From Microbacterium testaceum (GTDB taxonomy: Bacteria > Actinomycetota > Actinomycetes > Actinomycetales > Microbacteriaceae), in the NCBI RefSeq assembly GCF_001476655.1, contig NZ_LDRT01000007.1, positions 19,387 to 83,386 on the forward strand: a stretch of 64,000 nucleotides of DNA, written 5' to 3'. Of the stretch, positions 39,921 to 48,702 are shown piece by piece; position 1 is the first letter of the stretch, and each line of letters opens with the position of its first letter. The translations under genes and the position numbers were made by a program. A model generated the notes under the pieces. The model saw only the letters and a program-made list of their open reading frames with translations. It did no database searches and was not told the origin of the DNA.

Positions 39921-40748
39921 ATGACCCGCACCATCGTCATCACCGGAGCCAGCGACGGCATCGGAGCCGCATCCGCGAAGCAGCTCGTGGGCGTCGGCGA
40001 GGAGGTCGTGGTCGTCGGTCGAAACCCCGACAAGACCGCGCGCGTCGCGCGTTCGCTCGGGGTGGACTCGTTCGTCGCCGATTTCAGCGACCTCGCACAG
40101 GTGCGCGAGCTCGCGGCATCCCTTCTCGAGAGGTACCCGCGTATCGACGTGCTCGCCAACAACGCCGGCGGCGTGTTCGGCGAGCGTCGCCTGACGACGG
40201 ACGGCTACGAGACGACGTTTCAGGTCAACCACCTCGCGCCGTTCCTGCTCACCAACCTGCTGCGCGAGCGCCTCATCGAGTCGGGGGCCTCGGTCATCCA
40301 GACCTCCAGTGCCGCGGCGAAACTCTTCCCCCGCTTCGACCTCGACGACCTGCAGGGCGAGCGCCGGTACTCGTCGACCACGGCCTACGGCAACGCGAAG
40401 CTCGCGAACGTGCTGTTCACGAAAGAGCTCCATCGCCGGTTCGGCGAGCAGGGCGTGTCGGCGGTGGCCTTCCACCCGGGCGTGATCGCCTCGAACTTCG
40501 GCTCGACGAGCGACGGTCCGTGGAAGTTCCTCTACGGCGGCCCTCTCGCCAAGAGCCTCATGACCTCGACCGCGGTCGGCGGCGCGCGCCTCACGTGGCT
40601 CGCGCTCGGCAAGCCCGGCGTGGACTGGGAGTCGGGCGGCTTCTACGCCAACAACAAGCCCGCGAAGACGAACCGCATCGCCGACGACCCGGTGGTCGCG
40701 AAGGTCTTGTGGGAGCGGAGCGCGGCGCTCGTGGGGATCGACGACTGA
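39921..40748 (+). CDS. Short-chain dehydrogenase/reductase
   Basis: The 275-residue classical-type SDR has the nucleotide site VITGASDGIGAASAKQL, the NNAGG motif, the catalytic Ser in IQTSSAAAK and YGNAKLAN (Tyr-x3-Lys). It resembles the retinol-dehydrogenase/WW-oxidoreductase-like branch. The substrate is unknown. AGGAGG precedes the ATG at 39921, and a TAGCGT hexamer lies further upstream (about 39891-39896), so this mRNA carries a normal leader. It stands alone on its strand. Confidence 0.9.
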   Translation: MTRTIVITGASDGIGAASAKQLVGVGEEVVVVGRNPDKTARVARSLGVDSFVADFSDLAQVRELAASLLERYPRIDVLANNAGGVFGERRLTTDGYETTFQVNHLAPFLLTNLLRERLIESGASVIQTSSAAAKLFPRFDLDDLQGERRYSSTTAYGNAKLANVLFTKELHRRFGEQGVSAVAFHPGVIASNFGSTSDGPWKFLYGGPLAKSLMTSTAVGGARLTWLALGKPGVDWESGGFYANNKPAKTNRIADDPVVAKVLWERSAALVGIDD

Positions 40749-40895
40749 CCGGCCGTCCCCCTCCGCCACGTCGTCGCCGGGTGCGTCCCGCCGCTCCGAG
40801 GCCTCCGTCGGCACCTCGCTAGGCGTTTCCTCTGCGTTGACTCTGAGCCTCGTATTCTTGGAGCCGTCTGGGGAGCGCGCGGGCACGCTGAGCGC

Positions 40896-42323
40896 ATGAC
40901 CGCAGCCCCCGTCCTCGCCGCCCCGCCCGCCGCCGAGCGGCGCGCTCGCCGCATCCCGCGCCGGGCGGCGAACACCCGGCCCCTGTGGAACCTCGCCGCG
41001 ATCGTCGTCATCTGGGCGACGAGCCTCGTCGTCGTGGCGGTGTGGGTCGCCGGGGGAGAGCTGCAGTCGCTCCTGGCCGGGGGAGCGGACTCGCTCAACT
41101 CCCTCGGGCGCGCCGCGGGTCTGGCATCCGCGAACCTTCTCTTCTTCCAGGTGCTGCTCATGGCGCGTGTGCCGCTGTTCGAGCGCGGTTTCGGTCGCGA
41201 CGGCATCACGCGCATGCACCGGATCGTCGGCTTCTGGTCGTTCGCGCTGCTCCTGGCGCACATCGGACTGCAGATCCTCGGCTACGCGGTGCAGGCGGGT
41301 CTCAACCCCCTCGAACAGGCGTGGCAGTTCGTGGCGGATTACCCGGGCATGCTGCTGGCGACCGCGGGGACGGGCCTGCTGCTGCTGGTCGTGGTCACCT
41401 CCGTGCGCAAAGCCCGGAAGCGCCTGCGGTACGAGTCGTGGCACCTGCTGCACCTCTACGGCTACCTCGGCGTCGGCCTCGCGATCCCGCACATGCTGTG
41501 GACGGGCGCCGACTTCACCGTCTCTCCCGCCGCGACGGCGTACTGGTGGGCGATGTGGGGCGTGACTCTCGCGACCGTGATCGTGTTCCGGCTCGGGATG
41601 CCGCTGACCCGGTCGCTGCGTCACGGCATCCGGGTCCGTGCCGTCGAACCCGACGGGCGCAGCGGTGTCTCCGTCCGCATGACCGGTCGCCGGATCGACG
41701 CGCTGAAGGCCCGCGGCGGGCAGTTCTTCGTCTGGCGGTTCCTCGACGGCCCGGGCTGGACGCGCGGGCACCCCTTCTCTCTCGCGGCCGATCCCGCCGA
41801 CGGCGAGCTTGTGATCTCGGCCCGGCTCGTCGGCGACGGCACGCGGCGACTCGCCGCACTGCGGCCCGGCACGCGGGTGCTGATCGAGGGCCCGTACGGC
41901 ACGATGACCGCCGACGAACGGCGCGGTGGACATCTGCTGATGATCGGTGCCGGCGCGGGCGTCGCCCCCCTGGTGGCGATCCTCGAAGAGGGCGACTGGG
42001 CCCCGGGAGAGGCGACCCTGATCGTGCGCGACCACGCCGCGGCCGATGCCCTGCGCTCGGAGGCGATCGCGAGACTCGTGCGGGAACGGGGCCTGCGACA
42101 CGCCCCTCTTCCGGGTCCCCGGGCGCTGACGACCTCGTCCTGGCTGCCCACCTCGCACGCGCAATGGTCGGGGTCCGACCTCATCCGCTACGTCTCTCCG
42201 CACACCGCCGCCACCGACGTGTTCCTGTGCGGACCTCAGCCGTGGATGGATGCCGTGCGCACCGACCTGCGGCGCGCCGGTGTCTCGGCCGACCGTATCC
42301 ACCTCGAAGCCTTCGCCGTCTGA
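40896..42323 (+). CDS. Ferric-reductase-like transmembrane oxidoreductase with ferredoxin-reductase domain
   Basis: The 475-residue protein has an N-terminal ferric-reductase-type haem b domain of about six helices (30-240). Histidines lie in RMHRIVGFW, LLAHIGLQI, SWHLLHLYGY and IPHMLW. The C-terminal FAD/NAD domain carries GHPFSLAADP, MIGAGAGVAPLV and FLCGPQPWMD. It would move electrons from cytoplasmic NAD(P)H across the membrane. A CACGCT hexamer six bases before the ATG may be a leaderless promoter. The next two genes encode a secreted FMN-binding protein and an ApbE flavin transferase, so the acceptor is probably the covalently flavinylated protein. Confidence 0.9.
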   Translation: MTAAPVLAAPPAAERRARRIPRRAANTRPLWNLAAIVVIWATSLVVVAVWVAGGELQSLLAGGADSLNSLGRAAGLASANLLFFQVLLMARVPLFERGFGRDGITRMHRIVGFWSFALLLAHIGLQILGYAVQAGLNPLEQAWQFVADYPGMLLATAGTGLLLLVVVTSVRKARKRLRYESWHLLHLYGYLGVGLAIPHMLWTGADFTVSPAATAYWWAMWGVTLATVIVFRLGMPLTRSLRHGIRVRAVEPDGRSGVSVRMTGRRIDALKARGGQFFVWRFLDGPGWTRGHPFSLAADPADGELVISARLVGDGTRRLAALRPGTRVLIEGPYGTMTADERRGGHLLMIGAGAGVAPLVAILEEGDWAPGEATLIVRDHAAADALRSEAIARLVRERGLRHAPLPGPRALTTSSWLPTSHAQWSGSDLIRYVSPHTAATDVFLCGPQPWMDAVRTDLRRAGVSADRIHLEAFAV

Positions 42324-42332
42324 GGAGAACCG

Positions 42333-42836
42333 ATGAAGAGAATCGTCTACGCCCTCATGGCCACCGTGACCGGGCTCATGCTGCTGTTCAGCTACCGCAC
42401 CTCCGTTCCTCCCGAGCCCGCGAGCGCGCTCGCCGATGCGCCGGCGTCGGGGGTCGCGGCGGCTCCGAAGGCCGCCGTGGCATCGCCCAGCCCCACCGGC
42501 GCGGACGGCTCGTCGAACTCGAACTCGAGTTCGACGCAGACCTCGTCGAGCGGCCTGCGCGACGGGACGTTCACCGGACAGGCGGCGAACACCCGCTACG
42601 GCGCGGTGCAGGTGCAGATCACCGTGTCGGGTGGGGTGATCACCGACGTGCAGGTGCCGCGGTACCCCTCCGAGGGCGGTCGCGACCAGCAGATCAACGC
42701 GCGCGCCCTACCGGTGCTGGTGAAGGAGACCGTGAACGCCCAGAGCGCCCAGGTCGACATGGTCTCGGGTGCCACGTACACCAGCACCGGGTACCTCACC
42801 TCGCTGCAGTCCGCTCTCGATCAGGCCCGCGCGTGA
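42333..42836 (+). CDS. Secreted FMN-binding protein with flavinylation motif
   Basis: The 167-residue protein has an N-terminal membrane anchor (about 4-22), a Ser/Thr/Asn-rich linker (40-75) and one FMN-binding domain. VQVQITVSGGVITDVQVPRY and MVSGATYTS are the hallmarks, the latter being the S/T-GAT motif in which ApbE attaches FMN to threonine. AGGAG precedes the ATG nine bases after the reductase stop. The stop overlaps the apbE start (GTGA). It is the likely electron carrier outside the membrane. Confidence 0.91.
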   Translation: MKRIVYALMATVTGLMLLFSYRTSVPPEPASALADAPASGVAAAPKAAVASPSPTGADGSSNSNSSSTQTSSSGLRDGTFTGQAANTRYGAVQVQITVSGGVITDVQVPRYPSEGGRDQQINARALPVLVKETVNAQSAQVDMVSGATYTSTGYLTSLQSALDQARA

Positions 42837-43618
42837 CCGGGGTGTTCACGGTCGTCGAGCCCGTCATGGGAACGGTCGCCTCGATCACCGTCGTGGGCGA
42901 GCGCACTCCGTCGATCGACGGGGCGATCGCCGCGTGCGTGGCGCGCCTGCGCGACGACGAGCGGGTGTTCTCGACCTACCGCGACGACTCCGACATCTCG
43001 CGTCTGCGCGATGAGGGGCTCGACCTCCGCGACGTCGATCCGCGCGTGGCCGAGGTGGCCGAGCGCTGCCGTGAGCTGCGCGAGCGCAGCGGGGGGCGCT
43101 TCGACGCGTCCTGGCGCGGATGGTTCGACCCGACGGGCTACGTCAAAGGATGGTCGACGGATGCCGCGACACGGGCGTTCGACGGGGTGCTCGCGGCCGG
43201 GGCGATCGAGGCGGTCGGTGTCAACGTGGGCGGCGACATGCGCCTTCGCACGGCCGCGACGAGCGACCACGTCTGGCGGATCGGCATCGCCCACCCGACC
43301 CATGAGAGGGAGCTGCTGGCCACCGTCGAGGTCGTCGACGGGGCGGTCGCCACCTCGGGCACGGCCCAACGCGGGGCCCACCTCGTCGATCCGCGCACGG
43401 GCGTGTCCCTCGCGGGTCCCGTGAGCGCGACGGTCGTGGCCGATCACCTCGCCACCGCCGATGCGTGGGCCACGGTGGCCGCCATCGCCGGGATCGACGA
43501 CCTGGAGTGGATGCCGGTGGCCCCCGTGGCATCCGGGATCGTCTGGGAGCACGGCCGCTCACGTCGTTTCGCCGGCGGGGTCGAGGTGTCGGCCTTCCGC
43601 GACGCGACGGCGCGCTGA
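42833..43618 (+). CDS. apbE: FAD:protein FMN transferase (ApbE family)
   Basis: The protein is 261 residues, shorter than the roughly 330 usual for the family. VMGTVASITV at the start, GGRFDASWRGWFDPTGYVKGW, VNVGGDMRL, SGTAQRGAHLVDPRTG and the metal-site TADAWATVA follow in family order. ApbE attaches FMN from FAD to a threonine of target proteins, here most likely the preceding gene product. There is no clear signal peptide, so modification may take place in the cytoplasm, or export uses an unseen signal. GTG at 42833 overlaps the stop of the FMN-binding gene. Confidence 0.92.
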   Translation: MTGVFTVVEPVMGTVASITVVGERTPSIDGAIAACVARLRDDERVFSTYRDDSDISRLRDEGLDLRDVDPRVAEVAERCRELRERSGGRFDASWRGWFDPTGYVKGWSTDAATRAFDGVLAAGAIEAVGVNVGGDMRLRTAATSDHVWRIGIAHPTHERELLATVEVVDGAVATSGTAQRGAHLVDPRTGVSLAGPVSATVVADHLATADAWATVAAIAGIDDLEWMPVAPVASGIVWEHGRSRRFAGGVEVSAFRDATAR

Positions 43619-43628
43619 TCCGAACCCG

Positions 43629-44600
43629 TCAGCGCGCGAGAGGCAATCGGAGTGCGAACACCGTGCCCGCCGCCGACGAGCGCTCGACCTCGATCCGGCC
43701 GCCGTAACGGGTCGCCGCCTCGCGCACGAGGGCGAGTCCCAGGCCGAACCCGCGCCGGCGGCCGGACTCGGTTCCCCGGGCGAACCGTTCGAAGATCCGC
43801 GGCAGATCCTCGTCGCCGATGCCGGAGCCGGTGTCCTGCACCCGGATGACGGCGTCGTCGGCGTCGACCGCGGCCGAGAGCGTCACCGTGGAACCGGTCG
43901 GGGAATGGCCGATCGCGTTGTCGAGGAGCGCCGTGCACATGCGCACGACCGTGACCGCAGGAACGCCGACCGTGATGTCGGGGAGCTCCTCGGCGCGCAC
44001 GGTGACCCCCGACTCGTCCGCGAGAGAGGAAAGCGTGGCGACGGCCGTGCGCACCGCGTCATCGACCCGGGCCGTTCCCGCGTGCGCGAGGCCTTCCGCG
44101 GTGAGCAGCATGTCGGCGAGCACGTCGTCCATGATCTGCGCGTCGTGACGGAGCTGTTCGAGCGGCTCATCGGTCGCCTCACCGCGGCTCTGCCGACGCT
44201 GCACGATCTGGATCCGGCTGGTGAGCGCGGTGAGGGGAGTGCGCAGTTCATGGCTCGCGTCCGAGACGAACCGGCGCTGGCGGCGCAGGGCGTCGTCGAG
44301 CGGGCGGACCGACCATCGGGCGGCGGCCCAGCCCACCAGGCCCAGGACGATCACCCCGGCCATACCGAGGCCGAGCACCCACGGCAGCACGTCGTCGAGG
44401 TCGACCACGAAGCGATCGCCGATTCCTCCGCCCGCCCCGCCGGGGCGCCGTCCGCCTCCTTCGGCTCGTGCCCCCGAGACGAGGACGACGACGAGGATGC
44501 CGACGCCCAGCGCGATCGCGACCGCCGACGCGCCCGCCACCAGCGTCCCCACGCGAAGGGCCGCGCGGCGCACGACGAGGCGATCGTCGTCGGCGCTCAC
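43629..44600 (-). CDS. Sensor histidine kinase beside the FMN module
   Basis: The 323-residue kinase has two membrane helices (about 13-43 and 72-92) with a short Gly-rich outside loop. The H-box is SDASHELRTPLTALTSR, the N-box LLDNAIGHSP and the G boxes IRVQDTGSGIG and GFGLGLALV. GTG at 44600 overlaps the stop of the response-regulator gene. It converges on apbE with 10 bases between stops. Signal unknown; regulation of the facing redox module is possible but unproven. Confidence 0.9.
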   Translation of the reverse strand: MSADDDRLVVRRAALRVGTLVAGASAVAIALGVGILVVVLVSGARAEGGGRRPGGAGGGIGDRFVVDLDDVLPWVLGLGMAGVIVLGLVGWAAARWSVRPLDDALRRQRRFVSDASHELRTPLTALTSRIQIVQRRQSRGEATDEPLEQLRHDAQIMDDVLADMLLTAEGLAHAGTARVDDAVRTAVATLSSLADESGVTVRAEELPDITVGVPAVTVVRMCTALLDNAIGHSPTGSTVTLSAAVDADDAVIRVQDTGSGIGDEDLPRIFERFARGTESGRRRGFGLGLALVREAATRYGGRIEVERSSAAGTVFALRLPLAR

Positions 44601-45268
44601 CTCGCGGCTCCCGCGCGATACCCACGGCCGCGGACCGTCTCGACGAGGTCGGTCTCGGTCTTCCGGCGCAGGTAGTGCACGTAGGTATCGACGGTGGTCA
44701 CGGCATCCGGAGACGAGAACACCGTGCCGGCCACCTCTTCGCGCGAGAAGACGTGGTCGGGGCTGCTCGTGAGCAGGTCGAGCACGGCGTTCTCGGTCGC
44801 GGTGAGCGACACGCGCGCTCCCGTCGAGCCGTAGACCACGGCGGTGTCGGGCAGGTAGGTCCATCCCGCGACCGCGCGCCGTCGACCCTCGGCGCGGAAG
44901 GCGCGGCGCAGCGCGCGCAGGCGCGCCAGCAACTCCTCGAAGTCGAAGGGCTTCAACAGATAGTCGTTCGCCCCGGCATCGAGCCCCTCGACCCGGTCGG
45001 CGACGGCCCCGAGAGCGGTGAGCATCAGCACCGGTGTCGTGATCTGGGCGGTTCTCAGGTCGCGGACGATCCCCGCGCCGTCGAGGCGGGGGAGCCGGCG
45101 GTCGAGCAGGATCACGTCGAAGCGCTCGCGGAGCGCCCGGTCCCGACCCGCTATGCCGTCGCTCTCGTGCGTCACCTGGTAGGTCTCGCTCAGGACCTCG
45201 AGCGTCATCGCCGCGATCTCGGCATCGTCTTCGACGTAGAGCAGTCGGGGAAGGTGGGGGAGGGTCAC
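44597..45268 (-). CDS. OmpR-type response regulator
   Basis: The 223-residue protein has a receiver domain (LLYVEDDAEIA, Asp in VILLDRRLPRLDG, Lys in LLKPFDF) and a winged-helix DNA-binding domain ending VDTYVHYLRRKTE and RGRGYRAG. GTG at 45268 overlaps the stop of the small upstream gene (GTGA), and its stop overlaps the kinase start (GTGA), so three genes are translated as a chain. Confidence 0.91.
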   Translation of the reverse strand: MTLPHLPRLLYVEDDAEIAAMTLEVLSETYQVTHESDGIAGRDRALRERFDVILLDRRLPRLDGAGIVRDLRTAQITTPVLMLTALGAVADRVEGLDAGANDYLLKPFDFEELLARLRALRRAFRAEGRRRAVAGWTYLPDTAVVYGSTGARVSLTATENAVLDLLTSSPDHVFSREEVAGTVFSSPDAVTTVDTYVHYLRRKTETDLVETVRGRGYRAGAAR

Positions 45269-45576
45269 CGCACACCCGCTCGCGGCGGTTCGACGTCCCA
45301 TCCGAGTCGCTCGAGTGCGTCGTGGAGGCGCCGGGCCTGCGCCCAGGCGACCTCGCCCGAGACGTCGGAGTACACGTCGATCGCGAACGGCGGCGGATCG
45401 GCGAACTTCGGGATCTCGACCTCGGCCCAGGCGTGCGGAGCGAGCCAGACGCGCGGGCGGGCCGTGCCGGCGTCCTCGACGCCCCCGTCGGCGGCGAAGG
45501 CGATGACGTCGAGGGCGTCGATCTTGGTGATCGGCATGTCGACGACGAGCGTCACAGCGTGCAGCGCTCCGGTCAT
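45265..45576 (-). CDS. Unknown protein leading a two-component operon
   Basis: The 103-residue protein begins MTGALHAVTLVVDMPITK and has an alternating alpha/beta pattern with ARPRVWLAPHAWAEVEIP and AIDVYSDVSGEVAWAQARRL; no membrane segment or signal peptide is visible. GGGAGG lies six bases before the ATG at 45576. The GTGA overlap with the response regulator implies fixed stoichiometry with the two-component system, so it may be an accessory ligand-binding or connector protein. I do not recognise the family. Confidence 0.68.
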   Translation of the reverse strand: MTGALHAVTLVVDMPITKIDALDVIAFAADGGVEDAGTARPRVWLAPHAWAEVEIPKFADPPPFAIDVYSDVSGEVAWAQARRLHDALERLGWDVEPPRAGVR

Positions 45577-45889
45577 CGCGAACCTCCCTCTCCTCATCCT
45601 CACACGCTCGCGTCGGTCGCGGACGGGTCTTTCCGACGAGGGATGCCGTCTCAGAGGCGCAGCACAGGATCGGTGAGGGCTCGGGCAGGCGCGAGCTCCA
45701 TCGTCGAGGAAACGTCACCCCGAGGACGCAGAAGAGACCGTGAGCCGCATCCCCGAGACCCAGATGACCCCCGACGGCCACGCCTGCGAGGGGCGGCTGC
45801 TCGGAGCTCCGGCGTCTCACGGCGATGAGTCGTGGTTCGTGCCGCGGCGCGCACCGGCTTGCGGACCAGGCGCTCGGTAACCTCGATCC

Positions 45890-46606
45890 ATGCCCTCCCC
45901 CCGCGCGCAGCTGGAGAATCTCGTTCGACGGCCGCACGCCGACGACTTCGCCGCCCTGCACGCGCTTCCCCTCGACGCAGAGGCGCGAGCGGCCGCGGTG
46001 CTCATCCTGTTCGGCGTGCTCGACGGCATCCCGAGTCGGCGCGAGGCGACGCACGTGCCGAGCGACCTCGACGTCCTGCTCCTCGCGCGCGCGAGCACTC
46101 TGCGCGCGCACCCGGGACAGGTGGCGTTCCCGGGCGGACGCATCGATCCGGGAGACGCGGATGCCGTGGCAGCGGCGTTGCGCGAGGCGCGCGAGGAGAC
46201 GGGGCTCGATCCCGACGGCGTCGATGTCCTGGGGGCGCTCCCCGCCGTGCCACTGGCGTTCTCCCGGCACGAGGTCACCCCGGTCATCGGCTGGTGGGCC
46301 CGCCCGACGCCCGTCCGCGCGGTGGACCGGGCCGAGTCCGCCGAGGTGTTCCGCGCCCCCGTCGCGGATCTTCTCGATCCCGCCCGGAGAGGGTCGACGG
46401 TGATCCGCCGCGAGGGACGGATATGGCGCGGACCGGCCTTCACACTCGACACGATCGGCGGTCCGCAGACCGTCTGGGGCTTCACCGCGATGGTGCTGGA
46501 CGGCCTGTTCGAACGGCTCGGATGGACCGAGCCGTGGGATGCCGCACGCGAGATCCCGCTGCTCGGACCGGGGTCGACATCTCCTCCCCGCCCCTCCGAT
46601 CTCTAG
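45890..46606 (+). CDS. Nudix hydrolase of the CoA-pyrophosphatase type
   Basis: The 238-residue protein carries the Nudix box GGRIDPGDADAVAAALREAR, ending in EETGL. The preceding LRAHPGQVAFPG matches the UPF0035 motif of CoA pyrophosphatases (NudL/PCD1). Later WWARPTPVRAV and VWGFTAMVLDGL are also typical. It probably hydrolyses CoA or a related nucleotide diphosphate. TAACCT at 45878-45883 is six bases before the ATG, giving a leaderless message. The 286 bases upstream hold no supported gene. Confidence 0.9.
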   Translation: MPSPRAQLENLVRRPHADDFAALHALPLDAEARAAAVLILFGVLDGIPSRREATHVPSDLDVLLLARASTLRAHPGQVAFPGGRIDPGDADAVAAALREAREETGLDPDGVDVLGALPAVPLAFSRHEVTPVIGWWARPTPVRAVDRAESAEVFRAPVADLLDPARRGSTVIRREGRIWRGPAFTLDTIGGPQTVWGFTAMVLDGLFERLGWTEPWDAAREIPLLGPGSTSPPRPSDL

Positions 46607-46669
46607 CGTCTTCCCCCGGCTTCGTCATCCACGATGTGCGCAGCCGTCCGGGTCGCTAGCGTGGACATC

Positions 46670-48349
46670 GTGACTGCGCCTATCGACCCCACCACCACCG
46701 CCGCCTGGTCCCGCCTCTCCGCCTTGCGAGACGCCTTCCAGCCCGATCTCCGGGGCTGGTTCGCCGCCGACGGCGACCGCGCACGCGACCTCACCCGCAC
46801 GGTCGGCGACCTGCATGTCGACCTGTCGAAGAATCTCGTGACAGCCGAGGTGCTCGACGCCCTGATCGCGCTCGCGAGCGAGACCGGGGTGCGCGAGCGT
46901 TTCGCCGCCATGCTCGCCGGCGCACACCTCAACACGAGCGAGGACCGCGCGGTGCTGCACACGGCACTTCGCCGGCCCGCCGGAGCCGAGCCGGCCCTCG
47001 TCGTCGACGGGCAGCGGGTCGACCGAGACGTCCACGAGGTGCTCGACCGCCTCAGCGCCTTCGCCGACCGCGTGCGCTCGGGCGAATGGCGCGGCATCAC
47101 AGGCAAGAAGGTGACGACGGTCGTCAACATCGGCATCGGCGGCAGCGACCTTGGTCCCGTCATGGTCTACGAGGCGCTCCTTCCGTACGCCGACGCCGGC
47201 ATCCACGCGCGCTTCGTCTCGAACATCGACCCCACCGACATCGCCCAGAAGACCGCCGATCTCGACCCCGAGACCACCCTCTTCATCGTCGCCTCGAAGA
47301 CCTTCACCACCCTCGAGACCCTCACGAACGCCCGCCTCGCGCGCGATTGGCTGTGGGAGAAGCTCGGTGCCGTCGGAGCGATCGACGACACCGACACCGC
47401 CCGCACCGACGCCGTCGCCCACCACTTCGTCGCCGTGTCGACGGCGCTCGACAAGGTCGAAGCCTTCGGGATCGACCCCACCAACGCCTTCGGCTTCTGG
47501 GACTGGGTCGGTGGTCGGTACTCCGTCGACTCCGCGATCGGCCTGTCGCTGGCGATCACCCTGGGCCCCGGTGCGTTCCGCGAGCTTCTCGCGGGATTCC
47601 ACACGGTCGACGAGCACGTGGCATCCACCCCCCTCGAGCAGAACGTGCCCGTGCTCATGGGCCTGCTCAATGTCTGGTACACCAACTTCCTCGGCGCGCA
47701 GTCGCACGCCGTGCTGCCGTACGCACAGCAGCTGCACCGCTTCGCGGCGTACCTCCAGCAGCTCACGATGGAGTCCAACGGCAAGTCGGTCCGGTGGGAC
47801 GGCACGCCCGTCACCACCGACACCGGAGAGGTGTTCTGGGGCGAGCCCGGCACGAACGGCCAGCACGCCTTCTATCAGCTCATCCACCAGGGCACGCGGC
47901 TCATCCCCGCCGACTTCATCGCCGTCGTGAACCCGGCGTACCCGCTCGCCGACGACGGGCGCGACGTCCACGGGCTGTTCCTGGCGAACTTCCTCGCGCA
48001 GACCAAGGCCCTGGCCTTCGGCAAGACGGCCGAAGAGGTCGAGGCCGAGGGCACTACCGGCGCGCTCGTGGCCGCGCGCACCTTCCCCGGCAACCGCCCG
48101 ACGACGTCGATCTTCGCGCCCTCGCTCACCCCCGCCGTGCTGGGGCAGCTCATCGCGCTCTACGAGCACATCACCTTCACGCAGGGCACCATCTGGGGCA
48201 TCAACTCCTTCGACCAGTGGGGCGTCGAGTTGGGCAAGCAGCTCGCCCTTCAGATCGCCCCTGCGATCGAGGGCGATGATGCGGCGTTGGCCGCTCAAGA
48301 CGCCTCGACGGCGGCCCTGCTCGCGTACTACCGCGACCACCGCGCCTGA
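46670..48349 (+). CDS. pgi: Glucose-6-phosphate isomerase
   Basis: The 559-residue enzyme interconverts glucose 6-phosphate and fructose 6-phosphate in glycolysis. Signatures are [52 protein letters not shown] and [12 protein letters not shown]. Start: GTG at 46670 has TAGCGT at 46657-46662, seven bases upstream, so the mRNA is probably leaderless; an ATG at 46634 lies before that hexamer and is rejected. It follows the Nudix gene by 63 bases. A hairpin ends the transcript. Confidence 0.96.
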   Translation: MTAPIDPTTTAAWSRLSALRDAFQPDLRGWFAADGDRARDLTRTVGDLHVDLSKNLVTAEVLDALIALASETGVRERFAAMLAGAHLNTSEDRAVLHTALRRPAGAEPALVVDGQRVDRDVHEVLDRLSAFADRVRSGEWRGITGKKVTTVVNIGIGGSDLGPVMVYEALLPYADAGIHARFVSNIDPTDIAQKTADLDPETTLFIVASKTFTTLETLTNARLARDWLWEKLGAVGAIDDTDTARTDAVAHHFVAVSTALDKVEAFGIDPTNAFGFWDWVGGRYSVDSAIGLSLAITLGPGAFRELLAGFHTVDEHVASTPLEQNVPVLMGLLNVWYTNFLGAQSHAVLPYAQQLHRFAAYLQQLTMESNGKSVRWDGTPVTTDTGEVFWGEPGTNGQHAFYQLIHQGTRLIPADFIAVVNPAYPLADDGRDVHGLFLANFLAQTKALAFGKTAEEVEAEGTTGALVAARTFPGNRPTTSIFAPSLTPAVLGQLIALYEHITFTQGTIWGINSFDQWGVELGKQLALQIAPAIEGDDAALAAQDASTAALLAYYRDHRA

Positions 48350-48355
48350 GAAATC

Positions 48356-48392
48356 GGGCTGATCCGCGATTTTTTTCCGCGCGGATCAGCCC
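48356..48392 (+). terminator. Hairpin terminator of pgi with T run in the loop
   Basis: GGGCTGATCCGCG (48356-48368) pairs with CGCGGATCAGCCC (48380-48392). The seven T residues lie in the loop rather than after the stem, so a classical intrinsic mechanism is doubtful, although it is the only strong hairpin after pgi. Confidence 0.65.
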
Positions 48393-48590
48393 GACCGGGC
48401 GGCGACGGAATCCTCCCGGGGGGGACGCACGCCGGCGGCATTCGACCCCGCCTTGAAGGTTTCGCGAGAAAGACCTGATCAGGCTCCCTGTTTCAGGCCC
48501 AGCTCCGTCCGGCCCCCTGTCGTCGCTCGTCGACGTGCGCGACCGCGCGGATCGCGTGAAACCTCGCCTCCGCTCCCACGACCCTCCCAG

Positions 48591-48607
48591 GTAACGAAGA
48601 GATAACG
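48591..48607 (+). promoter_or_regulatory. MtrA-box-like direct repeat upstream of a cell-wall hydrolase gene
   Basis: GTAACG (48591-48596) and ATAACG (48602-48607) repeat with an 11-bp period. MtrA, the conserved actinobacterial response regulator of cell-wall genes, binds GTAAC-type direct repeats with this spacing. The site is 96 bases before the start of a secreted transglycosylase-like protein, a known target class. Otherwise the 353-base gap holds only the pgi hairpin and no gene. Confidence 0.5.
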
Positions 48608-48702
48608 CCCAGAACGGCCACCCACACTCGGGGACTTGTGTCGACCCGACGGCACAGCGATCGCGCTCTACCCGAGAGCGCGCCCCCGACGAAAGTGCTC
48701 CC

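Noticed and set aside
40985..42832. Upstream extension of the apbE frame through two genes
   Set aside because: It overlaps the ferric-reductase and FMN-binding genes in another frame; ApbE sequence begins at 42833.
48393..48702. ydaO-type c-di-AMP riboswitch before the transglycosylase gene
   Set aside because: Such riboswitches precede cell-wall hydrolase genes in actinobacteria, but the conserved core sequences are not present here.
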